64,000 nt of DNA from CACIAM-69d sp001698445 (lineage in GTDB: Bacteria > Cyanobacteriota > Cyanobacteriia > CACIAM-69d), in contig NZ_JAZAQF010000028.1 in NCBI RefSeq assembly GCF_043235035.1, forward strand, positions 124,001 through 188,000. Reading direction: 5' to 3'. How positions within the stretch are numbered: position 1 is the first letter of the stretch; each line of letters starts with the position of its first letter. Under the pieces are notes generated by a model, which saw only the letters and a program-made list of their open reading frames with translations, was not told where the DNA came from and made no database searches. The translations under genes were made by a program, and so were the position numbers. Positions 1 to 9,087 of the stretch are shown here, one piece after another.

Positions 1-366
1 CTTGGCTTTTTCGTACATCCCCAGATTGAGCATGGTTTTGCCCAACTGTCGCCCCAGCAAAAATTCTGCTGACAGGTAACAGACCGTCTTCACGTCCTGT
101 TGCATGTAGGCGGTGTTGCTGGCGATCCAGCGGTGTAACAGTCGATCGCGCACCGTGTAGGCCAGCGCCATGTAGTAGTCAAAGGGCGTGGCGGTGAGTT
201 CGTTTTTGCCTTGGATGTAGTACAGGTTGTCGGCAAAGGCGCGCCGCAACGTGTCAGGGGCCATCCCGGTGCGATCGTCCTCCACGTGAACGGTAATCGG
301 GCAGTAGTTTCCCTGAATGTCAAATGATTCCGTGTAATTCGAGAGCGGTTGTCCGGTAGAGGTCAT
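1..366 (-). CDS. glgP: Glycogen/alpha-glucan phosphorylase, N-terminal part
   Basis: The first 122 residues of a gene that runs off the left edge. The reverse-strand frame begins at an ATG at 366 and stays open to base 1. The translation contains VRDRLLHRWI and YLSAEFLLGRQL, the conserved N-terminal segment of family GT35 phosphorylases, which release glucose-1-phosphate from glycogen in the cytoplasm. The pyridoxal-phosphate domain would lie off the window. It links functionally to the phosphoglucomutase at 28-30 kb, which converts its product. The family assignment is secure; enzyme properties cannot be judged from this fragment. Confidence 0.93.
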   Translation of the reverse strand, partial: MTSTGQPLSNYTESFDIQGNYCPITVHVEDDRTGMAPDTLRRAFADNLYYIQGKNELTATPFDYYMALAYTVRDRLLHRWIASNTAYMQQDVKTVCYLSAEFLLGRQLGKTMLNLGMYEKAK

Positions 367-1100
367 AGGGGCGGCGGTGGGTAAAGAAATCAGGTGAGAG
401 GCCGAATGGTTGTGGGGGCCAAGGGGACGATCGGGCATGGGCAGGGAGCCGGAACGGGCCCTGGCACTGTCCAAGGTTCAAGGGAAAATGTGCTTGATCC
501 CGATCGTAGCGATCCCCACCGGATATCCAAACTGCCTATCAACTCAATCAACCAGTGCAGTGAATCAAACCTTTGGGGTATCAACCTTCGGAAATCTCAA
601 TCTTAGGAAATCTCAATCGTGGTGATCGGGTGTGGTGATCGGGTGTGGTGATCGGGGTTCCCGATCGAGGCCTGGATTAACCAGGGCGATCGAACAGGGC
701 GATCGAACAGAGCGATCGGGTCGGAGGAGTCACTGGCGCTGGCTGACTGTTTTCTAACTGGATTGATGTTGTCTAATTGAGTTAGTTGATTGTGGCCAGT
801 GGAACCCATCACCCCAAACCGGGTCTAGGGAAAAATAACACCCAAAAGCCGGGTCGGGGAAACCCAATGGCGCATGGGGAGCAGTTGATAACTGAAGTTA
901 TTGGCTTGGGTTATGACCCCACTCCTCAAACAAATGATGCGGATCAGGCCTTGGGATGCACTCTAACCTCGTCTTGCTTGGAAAACTAGAGCTGTGGTCA
1001 GCTCTGGCAGTCCGCAGGGAGTCAGCGGTTGATCATCCTCAGGTTGAGTCCTAGTCTAGCCGAGTCATTTTCGTCGCTTCCGTCGTGTCTAGAAGTTTTA
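367..1100. other. Intergenic region with short tandem repeats
   Basis: 734 bp between the divergent glgP and von Willebrand genes, with no convincing gene. It holds three repeat blocks: GGAAATCTCAATC twice near 590-618, GTGGTGATCGGGT three times at 619-657, and a GGGCGATCGAACA-type unit repeated near 683-720. Both promoters must lie here, but none stands out. Confidence 0.7.
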
Positions 1101-1778
1101 ATGGTGTCTGGAAATTTTGACTTTGAAGAGGCGATCGCCTTCGCAGAAAACCCAGAGCCGCGCTGCCCTTGCGTGCTGCTGCTGGATGTCTCAACCTCCA
1201 TGCAGGGCGCGCCTTTAACCGCTCTGGAAGCTGGCTTGCAAGCTTTCCAGGCTGATCTCAACGGCGACTCCCTAGCAGCTAAACGGGTGGAAGTGGCGAT
1301 CGCAACCTTTGCCGATCGGGTGGAAGTGCTTCAAGACTTTGTGACGGCCGATAGTTTTGAAGCGCCTCGGCTCCGAGCCGGCGGCATGACCTACATGGGG
1401 GCTGCAATCCATGCGGCCTTGGATTTGCTGCGCGATCGTAAAGCCCAGTATCGCAGCAATGGCGTGGCTTACTACCGTCCTTGGATTTTCTTAATTACTG
1501 ACGGTGCGCCCAGTGATGATGCGGAAGTACTCGGATCCGCTGCCACCCGAATTCGTGACGAAGAAGCCCGCAAAGCACTCGCCTTTTTTGCCGTGGGTGT
1601 CGAAGGTGCAGACATGGAGCGACTGGGATCCCTCACGGTGCGATCGCCCCTGAAGCTCAAAGGTCTCAGTTTCCAAGAGCTGTTTCTGTGGCTTTCGGCC
1701 AGTATGCAGCAAGTGTCTCGATCGCGCCCCGGTGAACAGGTTCCCCTCCCTTCCCCCACGGGTTGGAGCGAAGTTTAG
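1101..1778 (+). CDS. von Willebrand factor type A (vWA) domain protein
   Basis: A 225-residue protein made almost entirely of one vWA domain. The metal-ion-dependent adhesion site is complete: DVSTS (D-x-S-x-S) near residue 28, a threonine in GGMTYMG, and the aspartate of LITDGAPSDD. This fold binds a divalent metal and a protein partner. There is no signal peptide or membrane segment, so it is probably cytoplasmic, like the TerY/YegL-type stand-alone vWA proteins associated with tellurite-resistance or phosphorylation modules. No such partner gene is adjacent. An in-frame upstream start at 1029 is possible, but the ATG at 1101 places the domain correctly. The partner and role are unknown. 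Confidence 0.85.
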   Translation: MVSGNFDFEEAIAFAENPEPRCPCVLLLDVSTSMQGAPLTALEAGLQAFQADLNGDSLAAKRVEVAIATFADRVEVLQDFVTADSFEAPRLRAGGMTYMGAAIHAALDLLRDRKAQYRSNGVAYYRPWIFLITDGAPSDDAEVLGSAATRIRDEEARKALAFFAVGVEGADMERLGSLTVRSPLKLKGLSFQELFLWLSASMQQVSRSRPGEQVPLPSPTGWSEV

Positions 1779-1806
1779 CGATCGTCAACTGGGCAAATTC
1801 AATATC

Positions 1807-1840
1807 AGTCAGTACTGGTCAATATTGGTCAGTACTGACT
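1807..1840. repeat. Perfect 11 bp inverted repeat with nested copies
   Basis: AGTCAGTACTG at 1807-1817 is mirrored by CAGTACTGACT at 1830-1840, and the spacer itself contains GGTCAATATTGGTC. It begins 29 bp after the vWA stop codon. There is no T-run after it, so it is not a standard terminator; a protein-binding site or RNA hairpin is possible. Confidence 0.6.
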
Positions 1841-1973
1841 GTTCAATCCTCTTTAGGCTGGGGAGGATGTCAATACTCAATTCAGATTGCCAACCACAGT
1901 CAAAATCAGCGATCCCAGACCCGATCGCTGATCCCCGAGAATCAAAACCAGACTCAAAACAAGTCTCACAGCG

Positions 1974-2016
1974 AATGGGGGGCGATACCCAATTCATGGC
2001 ATCACCCCCCATTTTT
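1974..2016. terminator. Bidirectional rho-independent terminator candidate
   Basis: AATGGGGGG at 1974-1982 pairs with CCCCCCATT at 2005-2013, extended past one mismatch by GAT/ATC, and is followed by TTTTT. It lies between the convergent vWA (+) and PEP-CTERM (-) genes and would serve both strands. Confidence 0.7.
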
Positions 2017-2051
2017 CAGCTCAATTTTCAAGAGCGACTTTCTGAGGCGAA

Positions 2052-2972
2052 TTAGGCGCGGTTCTGGCGACGCTTCAGCGCCACCCAGCTACCCACCGCA
2101 GCCAAACCAACCATCAAAGACGGCTCCGGTGTGGCGGCCGGCGGTTCCGGCAACTTGCCTTGGAACTGCACCAGATAAGTCCCATTGTGGGACTTACCAT
2201 CACCCGCTTCCACCTGTCCAGAAGCGATCCCCTGACCACCGTAACGGACAGCTTCTTGGCCATCGTAAAGCACCTTGACCAGCTCGCTGGCTTGCAGCTT
2301 CACCCCTTGGGTTTCCAGGGCCTTGATGGCGTTGCCGTACTGAACTTTTTGGATGTTCGTCAGAGTTTTGCTGGTAGCAATCAGCCCCGACACAATATTG
2401 GTCACATCCATATGACCCGCTAGACCCACCGAAATCATCCCGCTTACCAGATTTTGGTTAACAAAGGCGATGTTTGGGTCACTCAGCCTGGCCAAAGCGG
2501 CGTTGGCTTCCGTCGTGTTCGAGGTGAAATAACCAACCGCTTCTGACAGCAAGCCACCGGTCAAAATGCTGCTAATGCCGTTTTGGGCAGCCACATCCGT
2601 CAGCCAAGCTTGGGTGAATTGGGCTGTCCAGTCGGATTTGACCAGGCTGCGGAACTCAATGGCTTGACCGTTCAGAGTGCCAGTGAGGGTGCTGTAGGTA
2701 CCGCTCAGGAACTTGGCTAGACCGGGCGCAGTTTCGCTGTCTGCGAATAGCTCAACGTTGCCACCCGGCGCGGTCGAATCCCCTTGTAGGGCAGTACCGA
2801 GGTTGCTGTTATCGCACAGAAAGGTGTTGGTGCCGTTCGAGCAATACACCAGGATATTGCCGGTGGTGCTAGCACCCTGGAGGCTGGCGGCGAGGGCTGG
2901 TGCTCCGGCAAACAACCCCACGCTAGCAGCCATTGAGGCGCTTACAACCAGTTTGGGGAAAAGTCCAACCAT
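2052..2972 (-). CDS. PEP-CTERM sorting domain protein, secreted
   Basis: A 306-residue protein with an N-terminal signal peptide (hydrophobic stretch to about residue 28, ending APALAAS). It ends in a PEP-CTERM anchor: the motif TPEPS, a hydrophobic segment and the basic tail KRRQNRA. Such proteins are cut and anchored or released by exosortase (EpsH) at the cell envelope in exopolysaccharide-producing bacteria. The middle is Ser/Thr/Gly-rich with a GGQGIASGQVEAGDG segment close to the C-terminus, as I recall for one recurring cyanobacterial PEP-CTERM family. No exosortase gene is in the window. The exact function is unknown. Confidence 0.88.
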   Translation of the reverse strand: MVGLFPKLVVSASMAASVGLFAGAPALAASLQGASTTGNILVYCSNGTNTFLCDNSNLGTALQGDSTAPGGNVELFADSETAPGLAKFLSGTYSTLTGTLNGQAIEFRSLVKSDWTAQFTQAWLTDVAAQNGISSILTGGLLSEAVGYFTSNTTEANAALARLSDPNIAFVNQNLVSGMISVGLAGHMDVTNIVSGLIATSKTLTNIQKVQYGNAIKALETQGVKLQASELVKVLYDGQEAVRYGGQGIASGQVEAGDGKSHNGTYLVQFQGKLPEPPAATPEPSLMVGLAAVGSWVALKRRQNRA

Positions 2973-3607
2973 GTTTTCGACTCCAACAGTCTTGAGCTAA
3001 CTTGGGCTAAAAATTTTGGGCTTGTTTTCAAGGAGCACCCAGCTAGGACGCGCTTGGCTTGGCGCTGGTCAGTCATCAGGGCTTTGAGCGCACTGGGCTG
3101 ACTTAACCTGCTACTGATGTAATCCTATGGGAAGGATAAGGACGATTAGGTAAAGACTGGATAAAGTTGCGCAAATGGTTCTTAAGGAGTTGATGAAGTT
3201 CTGCTGAAAGCTTCGATGATTGATCTTGATTATGCCTTTGGATGAGCCTCTGAGATTGATCTCTTGAATCGTTGATCTCGATCACACATCAGATGCTCGA
3301 ATTGATCGAGCAAAATGAGTTTGCGGAAAAAGCAGCGCTAAATGAATTGCTCCAAGGCAAATTGGGAAAATAAAGCTGCTAATACGCATCTCAATCAAGT
3401 CACCAGGAATGATTAAGAGTCACCAATCGGAGTTCATCCCAATTGGTCACAGCAAATCAACATCTTTGCTCAAGGAACCGATCTTTAGTTACCAATCTCC
3501 CGCTCAACTAACCATTACGGATTCAGGGGCTAGTCACGGGGCTGAGGAACCCAATTGAGCAACCGGCTGATCAATGCACCGATCGATAGCGCTGATCCAT
3601 GCACTGA
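2973..3607. other. Intergenic region, no gene seen
   Basis: 635 bp of relatively AT-rich sequence upstream of the PEP-CTERM gene and downstream of apt. I see no reading frame with family character. The left part must contain the PEP-CTERM promoter. Weak GATCGAT-rich palindromes occur near 3580, none convincing as a site. Confidence 0.6.
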
Positions 3608-4144
3608 TTAATAAACCAGCACCGATCGAACCGGCACGTCGGGCAGGCGATCGCGCCCCTTCAGGTCTTGTAGTTCAATCAAAAAGCCATAGCCCACCAG
3701 GGTTGCTTCAATTTGCTGGATCAGTTGCCCAGCGGCGGCAGCAGTGCCCCCGGTGGCAATTACGTCATCCACCACCAACACCCGTGAACCGGGGCTGATC
3801 GCATCTTGGTGAATTTCCAGGCGATCGCGCCCATATTCCAAGTCATATTCCACACCATGGGTGGCGGCGGGGAGTTTGCCCGGTTTGCGCAGGGGCACAA
3901 AGCCCACCCCCAAGGCCAACGCCAAGGCTGGGCCGAACAGAAATCCGCGCGCTTCGATGCCGGCCACAAAGTCCGGGCGCAGGTCATGGCAGCGATCGTG
4001 TAGGTCATCCACGGCCTGTTGCAGACCATCCCGATCGCGCAGGAGGGTTGTAATATCACGGAAAACAATTCCGGGCTGCGGAAAATCAGGAATAGCACGA
4101 ACCAGACGATGCAAATCCGTCGGCTGGGATTGGGGCGTGGTCAT
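3608..4144 (-). CDS. apt: Adenine phosphoribosyltransferase
   Basis: A 178-residue cytoplasmic enzyme that converts adenine and PRPP to AMP in purine salvage. The PRPP-binding signature VLVVDDVIATGGTA sits near residues 122-135, and the N-terminal substrate region reads IPDFPQPGIVFRDITTLL. The length and the GIEARGFLFGPALA segment match the family (about 170-180 residues). It stands alone, with 635 bp downstream and 367 bp upstream free of genes. The ATG at 4144 is the natural start. Confidence 0.96.
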   Translation of the reverse strand: MTTPQSQPTDLHRLVRAIPDFPQPGIVFRDITTLLRDRDGLQQAVDDLHDRCHDLRPDFVAGIEARGFLFGPALALALGVGFVPLRKPGKLPAATHGVEYDLEYGRDRLEIHQDAISPGSRVLVVDDVIATGGTAAAAGQLIQQIEATLVGYGFLIELQDLKGRDRLPDVPVRSVLVY

Positions 4145-4511
4145 CTGAGTTTTCTCCAGGAAATTGCCTAAAACTGCTTAAACTGGTGGGGATCATTCGG
4201 CGGAATCAGTGCGGAATTCCGTGCGAAGTTCCGTGCGAAGTTTAGTGCGAAATCAGTATCGCTGAATTGCAGGGCTGAATTTTGCAGCCGATCGTCCGGT
4301 GGGTGGTGATTACGGGATGATTGCAGGATCGTTAAGGGTACGATCACCCAAGTGGCATAGGCTTTCCGATCCTCCCCGATCGCCCCAGGGCCCTAGGGTC
4401 TTTGCCTGGGCGGGATTGCCCCCATCCCCCGCACGGACAATTGGACGGATTGACCGATGGATCGAAATGATTTTCTAATCAATGGTTTCATTGAATTGCT
4501 GATGTGATTCT
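4145..4511. other. Intergenic region with 11-12 bp repeats
   Basis: 367 bp between divergent apt and the DUF3038 gene. It contains about three copies of a CGTGCGAAGTT-type unit at roughly 4208-4250. The promoters of both neighbours should be here; none is obvious. Confidence 0.55.
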
Positions 4512-5153
4512 GTGCTGATGACTTCTTCGAGTGCAATGTTTGCCGATCGATCGCCTGTTTCCGCAGATTCACCGGAGATCCCGCCGATTTTAGAGCGGTT
4601 GCCCAACCCGCCCGTGAAAGATGGCGAATGTCCCCGGCGGGCCCGCCAACAACTGGACTTGATGCTCCTGGCGATCGAAGCCCTCGATCTCAGCGGGTCT
4701 GAGGCCATTCTTTACTGTGCCCAAGAGCTGGGAATCACGAGCGTGATTGGCACAAAGGTTAACCTGTGGCGACTGCGAGCCACGAATCCTTTGCGGCGGG
4801 CGGTGCAACGGCGGCCCCTCAGCTTGAATGAGGCTAAGGCTCTGACCACGATTGTGGTTTATTTGGCCAAGCGGCTGACGGTGCTGATTCGGCAATTACT
4901 TCTGGCTTGCGAGCGGCTGGAGGAGCAGGATCTATCCTTCGAGCACCATTTTCGGCTGGCGGATTATCTGGAGCGGTTTCGGGCCCACTTCCGGGCCCGG
5001 ATGAATCCGCGCCGATCGGCCGTGACGGTTTACAACACCGACGAGGCCCTGAATACCCTGGCCCTCCGCTTGCTGGAACAGTTACTGTACTGCTCGTCAA
5101 CGGCGGGGCTGGAACGCTTTTGGATCAGTTTGTTTGACGGAGAAGTGGCGTGA
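4512..5153 (+). CDS. DUF3038 protein
   Basis: A 213-residue cyanobacterial protein of unknown function, recognised by its central region (LDLMLLAIEALDLSGSEAIL and the Arg-rich helix RLRATNPLRRAVQRRPLS) and by its partner gene. It is mostly alpha-helical, with no signal peptide. It overlaps the next gene by four bases (GTGA), implying translational coupling. The first codon is GTG at 4512; ATG at 4518 or 4536 are alternatives. DUF3038 and DUF4335 usually sit together, so the two products probably cooperate, but no biochemical role is known to me. Confidence 0.85.
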   Translation: MLMTSSSAMFADRSPVSADSPEIPPILERLPNPPVKDGECPRRARQQLDLMLLAIEALDLSGSEAILYCAQELGITSVIGTKVNLWRLRATNPLRRAVQRRPLSLNEAKALTTIVVYLAKRLTVLIRQLLLACERLEEQDLSFEHHFRLADYLERFRAHFRARMNPRRSAVTVYNTDEALNTLALRLLEQLLYCSSTAGLERFWISLFDGEVA

Positions 5154-6622
5154 CAATTCAACGACAGTACAGCTTGCCCAATTGTGTCCTGACCCTGGAG
5201 GGCATGGATTCATTGGCGGAGGTGGGGGAAGCAAGGCCGACTTTATCGGTGCTGTTGACGGTGAATTGTCAGTTTCCTGCCCATGGCCAGGGATTTTTGT
5301 GCGATCGCAGCTTTTTTGAGCGGTTTGCCCAGGTGGTGAGTCAATACGCCCAGGGTTGCTTCAGCGGCATTCAATCGCCCCAGTTACCCACAGCGATCGA
5401 TCCCAGTCAGCCTAATGTGGCGGTTGTGCCGGCTGATGGGGGCAAACATCGGCTGTCAGTGATGCCACCGCCGAATCCGGAGGGGCCCGGCGATGGCCCG
5501 CCGCAGCCGATCGAGCTATTGCTGACCCCGCTGCAACTGTTTGATTTGGTGGAAACGATCGACCAGTTCTATGGCGATCCCAAAACCTTGCCCGACATCC
5601 AGCAGGTGTTTTCACCGGTGTCTCGTCATGACCTGGTGCAGGCGGAACCGCTGGTGCAACGGGCGGCTCCCGTGGCCTTGGGCGCGTCCGGGCTGGCCGT
5701 GGCGGCGGGATTGTTGTTTATGCTGCCCGTGCCCAAGGTGCAACAGCCCAAGGATGTGTTGCGGCCCACGCCCACACCCACGCCTCAAAATCAGTCGGCC
5801 TTGCCCTCGCCGGCCACCGCACCCAACCCCGCCAAACCCCAGCCCCAAACCCGATCGCTCCCGGCGGCATCCCCAACCAGCACGAGTGCAGCCATTCCCC
5901 CCTCATCGGTTTCAGTGCCCTCGCCCTTGGCCGGAGAAGGAGCCGATACGCTGTTGACTCCCGCCAAGCCGGTGACGGATCCCAAACAGTTGGCGGCCTT
6001 GGAGCGATATCTCCTCGGCCAGTTGGATCAGGCTTGGACCGATCGCCAGAATTTGGCCCTGACCCTGAACTACCGGGTGAGCGTGGGCGAGGATGGCTCG
6101 ATCGTGGGCTATTTGCCAGAAAACGCCATGGCCCAAGAGGCGATCGCCCGCACGCCGTTGCCCAAATTGCTGTTTAAGCCCCTCGATCGGGCTAATACCG
6201 GGGAACCCCTAGCCACCTTCCAGGTCTCCTTCAGCGCTGCCCAGGGGGTGCAAGTGATTCCCATGGAATCGGTGAATGCCAGTAATGCCGCTGTCAACCG
6301 AATTCAGAATCCCAGCCTCAGCGACGCGATCGCCCGTGAAACTGCCCGCGCCCAGCTCGAAAAGAGCTTGCGAACCGCCTGGCAGGGCAAATCTGCGCCC
6401 AGTATGCCCCTGATGTATGACGTGCGCACCAACGCTGTTGGCATCGCCGTAGACGCGGATCCCGCCAATCGCAATGCGGCCCAAAAACCCTTCCCCCTGG
6501 GCCCATTGCTGAACCCGGCCGCCAGCGCCATCAAAGGCGACAACGGCAAGGTGCAACTGGCTCCCTTGGCTCAGTTTCGAGTGGTTTTTTGGCCCGACGG
6601 GTCGATCGATGTGCGTTCCTAA
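5150..6622 (+). CDS. DUF4335 protein, membrane-anchored
   Basis: A 490-residue protein starting with GTG inside the stop of the DUF3038 gene. The N-terminal ~190 residues (from TIQRQYSLPNCVLTLEGM) are the DUF4335 domain. A single hydrophobic stretch around residues 175-195 (GASGLAVAAGLLFMLPVP) could be a membrane anchor. A long Pro/Ser/Thr-rich linker (about 200-270) follows, then a C-terminal alpha/beta part in which a sentence-like repeat of beta segments is seen but no known motif. Likely topology is a cytoplasmic N-terminus tethered to a periplasmic or lumenal C-terminus; this is inference. Function unknown. Confidence 0.85.
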   Translation: MTIQRQYSLPNCVLTLEGMDSLAEVGEARPTLSVLLTVNCQFPAHGQGFLCDRSFFERFAQVVSQYAQGCFSGIQSPQLPTAIDPSQPNVAVVPADGGKHRLSVMPPPNPEGPGDGPPQPIELLLTPLQLFDLVETIDQFYGDPKTLPDIQQVFSPVSRHDLVQAEPLVQRAAPVALGASGLAVAAGLLFMLPVPKVQQPKDVLRPTPTPTPQNQSALPSPATAPNPAKPQPQTRSLPAASPTSTSAAIPPSSVSVPSPLAGEGADTLLTPAKPVTDPKQLAALERYLLGQLDQAWTDRQNLALTLNYRVSVGEDGSIVGYLPENAMAQEAIARTPLPKLLFKPLDRANTGEPLATFQVSFSAAQGVQVIPMESVNASNAAVNRIQNPSLSDAIARETARAQLEKSLRTAWQGKSAPSMPLMYDVRTNAVGIAVDADPANRNAAQKPFPLGPLLNPAASAIKGDNGKVQLAPLAQFRVVFWPDGSIDVRS

Positions 6623-6708
6623 CCTGATTCCTGGGAATTTCTTGGGTATGTTGGCCTTGGGGTTAGGTCGATCGCTGGGTCGATCACTGGGTTAATGGCT
6701 GAGTTGAT

Positions 6709-8037
6709 TTGGCTCAAGCACCCACACCGACTCGATCGACCCAATCCCAATCCTCCATTCCCCTGGTGTTCCTAGCTATGGCTGGTCTTTCTCCCGAAGG
6801 ATTTTTTGATCTGAGTACCGGTAACGATAACTACACCGTTCCGGCCAACCTGCTTGCCACTGCCCCCCAAGGATTGCGGGCCCTGGAAGGCGCAGACAGC
6901 GTTCAAGGTTCCGAAGGGGGTGATTTTATCTATGGCAACTTGGGCAACGATCGGCTGCGGGGCAACGGTGGAAACGACAGCCTGTTGGGCGGTCGCGACC
7001 AAGACGACCTCGATGGCGGACTGGGGGATGACCTCGTGGCTGGGAACTTGGGTAACGATTGGGTTGTGGGTGGCGACGGCAACGATACGCTAGTGGGAGG
7101 GCGCGATTCCGATCTGCTCCTGGGCGGGGCAGGTGATGATTTCCTGAGCGGCGATTTGGGCAGCGATGTGCTGATCGGTAGCGCAGGAACCGATACCTTC
7201 AGCCTGCGGGGTGATGCCACCGGCCTCAGCGATGTGGATGTGGTGTTGGATTTTGATCCCACGATCGATCGCCTGCAACTCAACAATCTGAATGCCAGCG
7301 ATATGCGCTTCCAAGCCACCAGCTATTCCCTCAGCCTCTTGGTCACCCTCCTGCAAGGCAGCAGCGGCAGCTTGCCTCCGGGTTTAACCCTGCCGGCCAA
7401 TGCCACCGCCGCCACCATTCGCCAAACGATCCAGAGCACCGTGGGCGTGGACATTGATCCCGACGGCGACGGCTCCATTACCGGCACGCTAGTGACCAAT
7501 GCGGCCGGTCAAGAAATTGCCTTCTTTTTGGGGGCTGCCCCCGATGCTGTGGCCCGCGCGGCCGGGGGCAACACCAACAACGGTGGCGGAACCAGCGGTG
7601 GCGGAACCAGCACCTTCATTAACGACATCCTCACCACCCACAACAGCTACCGATCGGCGGTGGGCGTTGCCCCTCTCACTTGGTCAGACTCCCTGGCCAA
7701 GGATGCCCAGGCCTGGGCGAACCAATTGGCATCCACCGGAGCCTTTAACCATGCCCAAAACACCGGCCAGGGCGAAAATTTAGCCCGAGGAACCAGTGGA
7801 GCCTATTCCACCAAAGCGCTGGTGGATTTGTGGGGAGCCGAAAAGCAGTTCTTCAAGCAGGGAATTTTCCCCAATGTCAGCACCACCGGCAATTGGGCCG
7901 ATGTGGGACACTACACCCAAATCGTTTGGCGCAACACAACGCAAGTGGGCTGCGGTTTGGCCTCGGGCGGTGGTAACGATACCTTGGTTTGCCGCTATTC
8001 GCCGCCGGGGAATTTCACCGGCCAAGCCCCGTTCTAG
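6709..8037 (+). CDS. RTX calcium-binding repeat protein with C-terminal CAP domain
   Basis: A two-part extracellular-type protein. Residues ~65-165 carry RTX nonapeptides (GNGGNDSLLGG, GGDGNDTLVGG, GGAGDDFLSG) that fold on calcium. After a DIDPDGDGSI EF-hand-like loop and a Gly/Thr linker, residues ~300-442 form a CAP/PR-1-like domain with HNSYR near its start and the signature GHYTQIVW. No Sec signal is present, so export by a type I system is plausible, although RTX blocks normally lie at the C-terminus. The start is uncertain: TTG at 6709, GTG at 6766 or ATG at 6778 are all in frame. The CAP activity here is unknown. Confidence 0.85.
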   Translation: MAQAPTPTRSTQSQSSIPLVFLAMAGLSPEGFFDLSTGNDNYTVPANLLATAPQGLRALEGADSVQGSEGGDFIYGNLGNDRLRGNGGNDSLLGGRDQDDLDGGLGDDLVAGNLGNDWVVGGDGNDTLVGGRDSDLLLGGAGDDFLSGDLGSDVLIGSAGTDTFSLRGDATGLSDVDVVLDFDPTIDRLQLNNLNASDMRFQATSYSLSLLVTLLQGSSGSLPPGLTLPANATAATIRQTIQSTVGVDIDPDGDGSITGTLVTNAAGQEIAFFLGAAPDAVARAAGGNTNNGGGTSGGGTSTFINDILTTHNSYRSAVGVAPLTWSDSLAKDAQAWANQLASTGAFNHAQNTGQGENLARGTSGAYSTKALVDLWGAEKQFFKQGIFPNVSTTGNWADVGHYTQIVWRNTTQVGCGLASGGGNDTLVCRYSPPGNFTGQAPF

Positions 8038-8104
8038 TAGCAAGGCAAGCTGATTTTGATCGGTCAAGCCCAATGGCTGTTGCCGCCGCCAAACTGTTAG
8101 GCAG

Positions 8105-8124
8105 CAAGGAGCTTAAGCCCCTTG
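8105..8124. repeat. Copy of dispersed GCTTAAGC hairpin repeat
   Basis: CAAGGAGCTTAAGCCCCTTG, nearly self-complementary. It differs at two positions from the identical 20-mers at 42165 and 60676, and the following TGATGACGACTG resembles the flank of the element at 53.4 kb. It is the core of a repeat family, probably MITE-derived. Confidence 0.6.
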
Positions 8125-8211
8125 TGATGACGACTGACCCCGCAACCTTGACCCTATGAACTAGGGCAGCTCCGCTCTAGAATCTGCCATTCATTCAGGA
8201 TTCAGAACCTC

Positions 8212-9087
8212 ATGTTTCAAGTTGAAGAATTAGCTGAACGGTGGCCGGTCTTTCGCTTGACCGATGGGGCTGCCCAGTCCGTTTTGGAAGTGGTTCCCGA
8301 TCGCGGCGGCATCATCACCCGCTGGGCAATTCAGGGCCAAGAGTTGCTCTATCTCGATCGTGATCGCTATCAAGATCCCAACCTCAGCATTCGTGGCGGG
8401 ATCCCTATTCTGTTTCCCATTTGTGGGAACTTGCCGGACAATCGCTATCAGCTACCCACCGGGGAAGCAGGCATTCTCAAGCAGCATGGTTTTGCGCGAG
8501 ATTTGCCTTGGATGGTCACTGGCTCCGACTTGCGCGACGCAGCGAGCATTACCCTTACCCTCGATGCTACACCCACAACCCTAGCCATTTATCCCTTTCA
8601 GTTTCGATTGGACTTCACCTATCGATTGCAGGGCAATCAGTTAGAAATTATTCAAAATCATCACAACTTGGGCGATCGACCCATGCCCTTTTCTTCTGGG
8701 TTGCATCCCTATTTCAACGTGACTAATAAATCAGCCCTAGCGATCGATCTTCCTGTTACTGAATATTTCGATCAAAAGCGCCAATCAACTGGGGCGTTTG
8801 ATGGCACTTTGGATTTTGAGCAAGATGAATTAGATCTGCGATTTCCTGTGGTCGATCGTCTGTCGGCCACGGTCACAGATTGTCAGCAACAACAAACCCT
8901 CAGCCTGAAGTTTGATGCCAGTTACCGCACTCTGGTGTTCTGGACTTTGAAGGATAAACCTTTCTATTGCTTGGAACCTTGGACCGGGCCGCGCAACGCC
9001 TTAAACACAGGCGAACAACTGCTGTGGCTTGATCCCGGTGCGACCCACACCAATCAGGTGCGCTTGCAACTGCAACATAACGGCTAA
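8212..9087 (+). CDS. Aldose 1-epimerase family protein (galactose mutarotase-like)
   Basis: A 291-residue cytoplasmic protein of the beta-sandwich mutarotase fold that interconverts alpha and beta anomers of sugars or sugar phosphates. Family features are RGGIPILFPICGN near residue 62, a QHGFARDLPW histidine segment near residue 97, SSGLHPYF with a second conserved histidine near residue 165, and a C-terminal glutamate in CLEPWTGPRNALNTGE. The RGGIP/HGFAR pattern is closer to the hexose-6-phosphate mutarotase (YeaD-like) and galactose-mutarotase-like subgroup than to classical GalM. It is monocistronic by spacing. The substrate cannot be told from sequence. Confidence 0.88.
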   Translation: MFQVEELAERWPVFRLTDGAAQSVLEVVPDRGGIITRWAIQGQELLYLDRDRYQDPNLSIRGGIPILFPICGNLPDNRYQLPTGEAGILKQHGFARDLPWMVTGSDLRDAASITLTLDATPTTLAIYPFQFRLDFTYRLQGNQLEIIQNHHNLGDRPMPFSSGLHPYFNVTNKSALAIDLPVTEYFDQKRQSTGAFDGTLDFEQDELDLRFPVVDRLSATVTDCQQQQTLSLKFDASYRTLVFWTLKDKPFYCLEPWTGPRNALNTGEQLLWLDPGATHTNQVRLQLQHNG

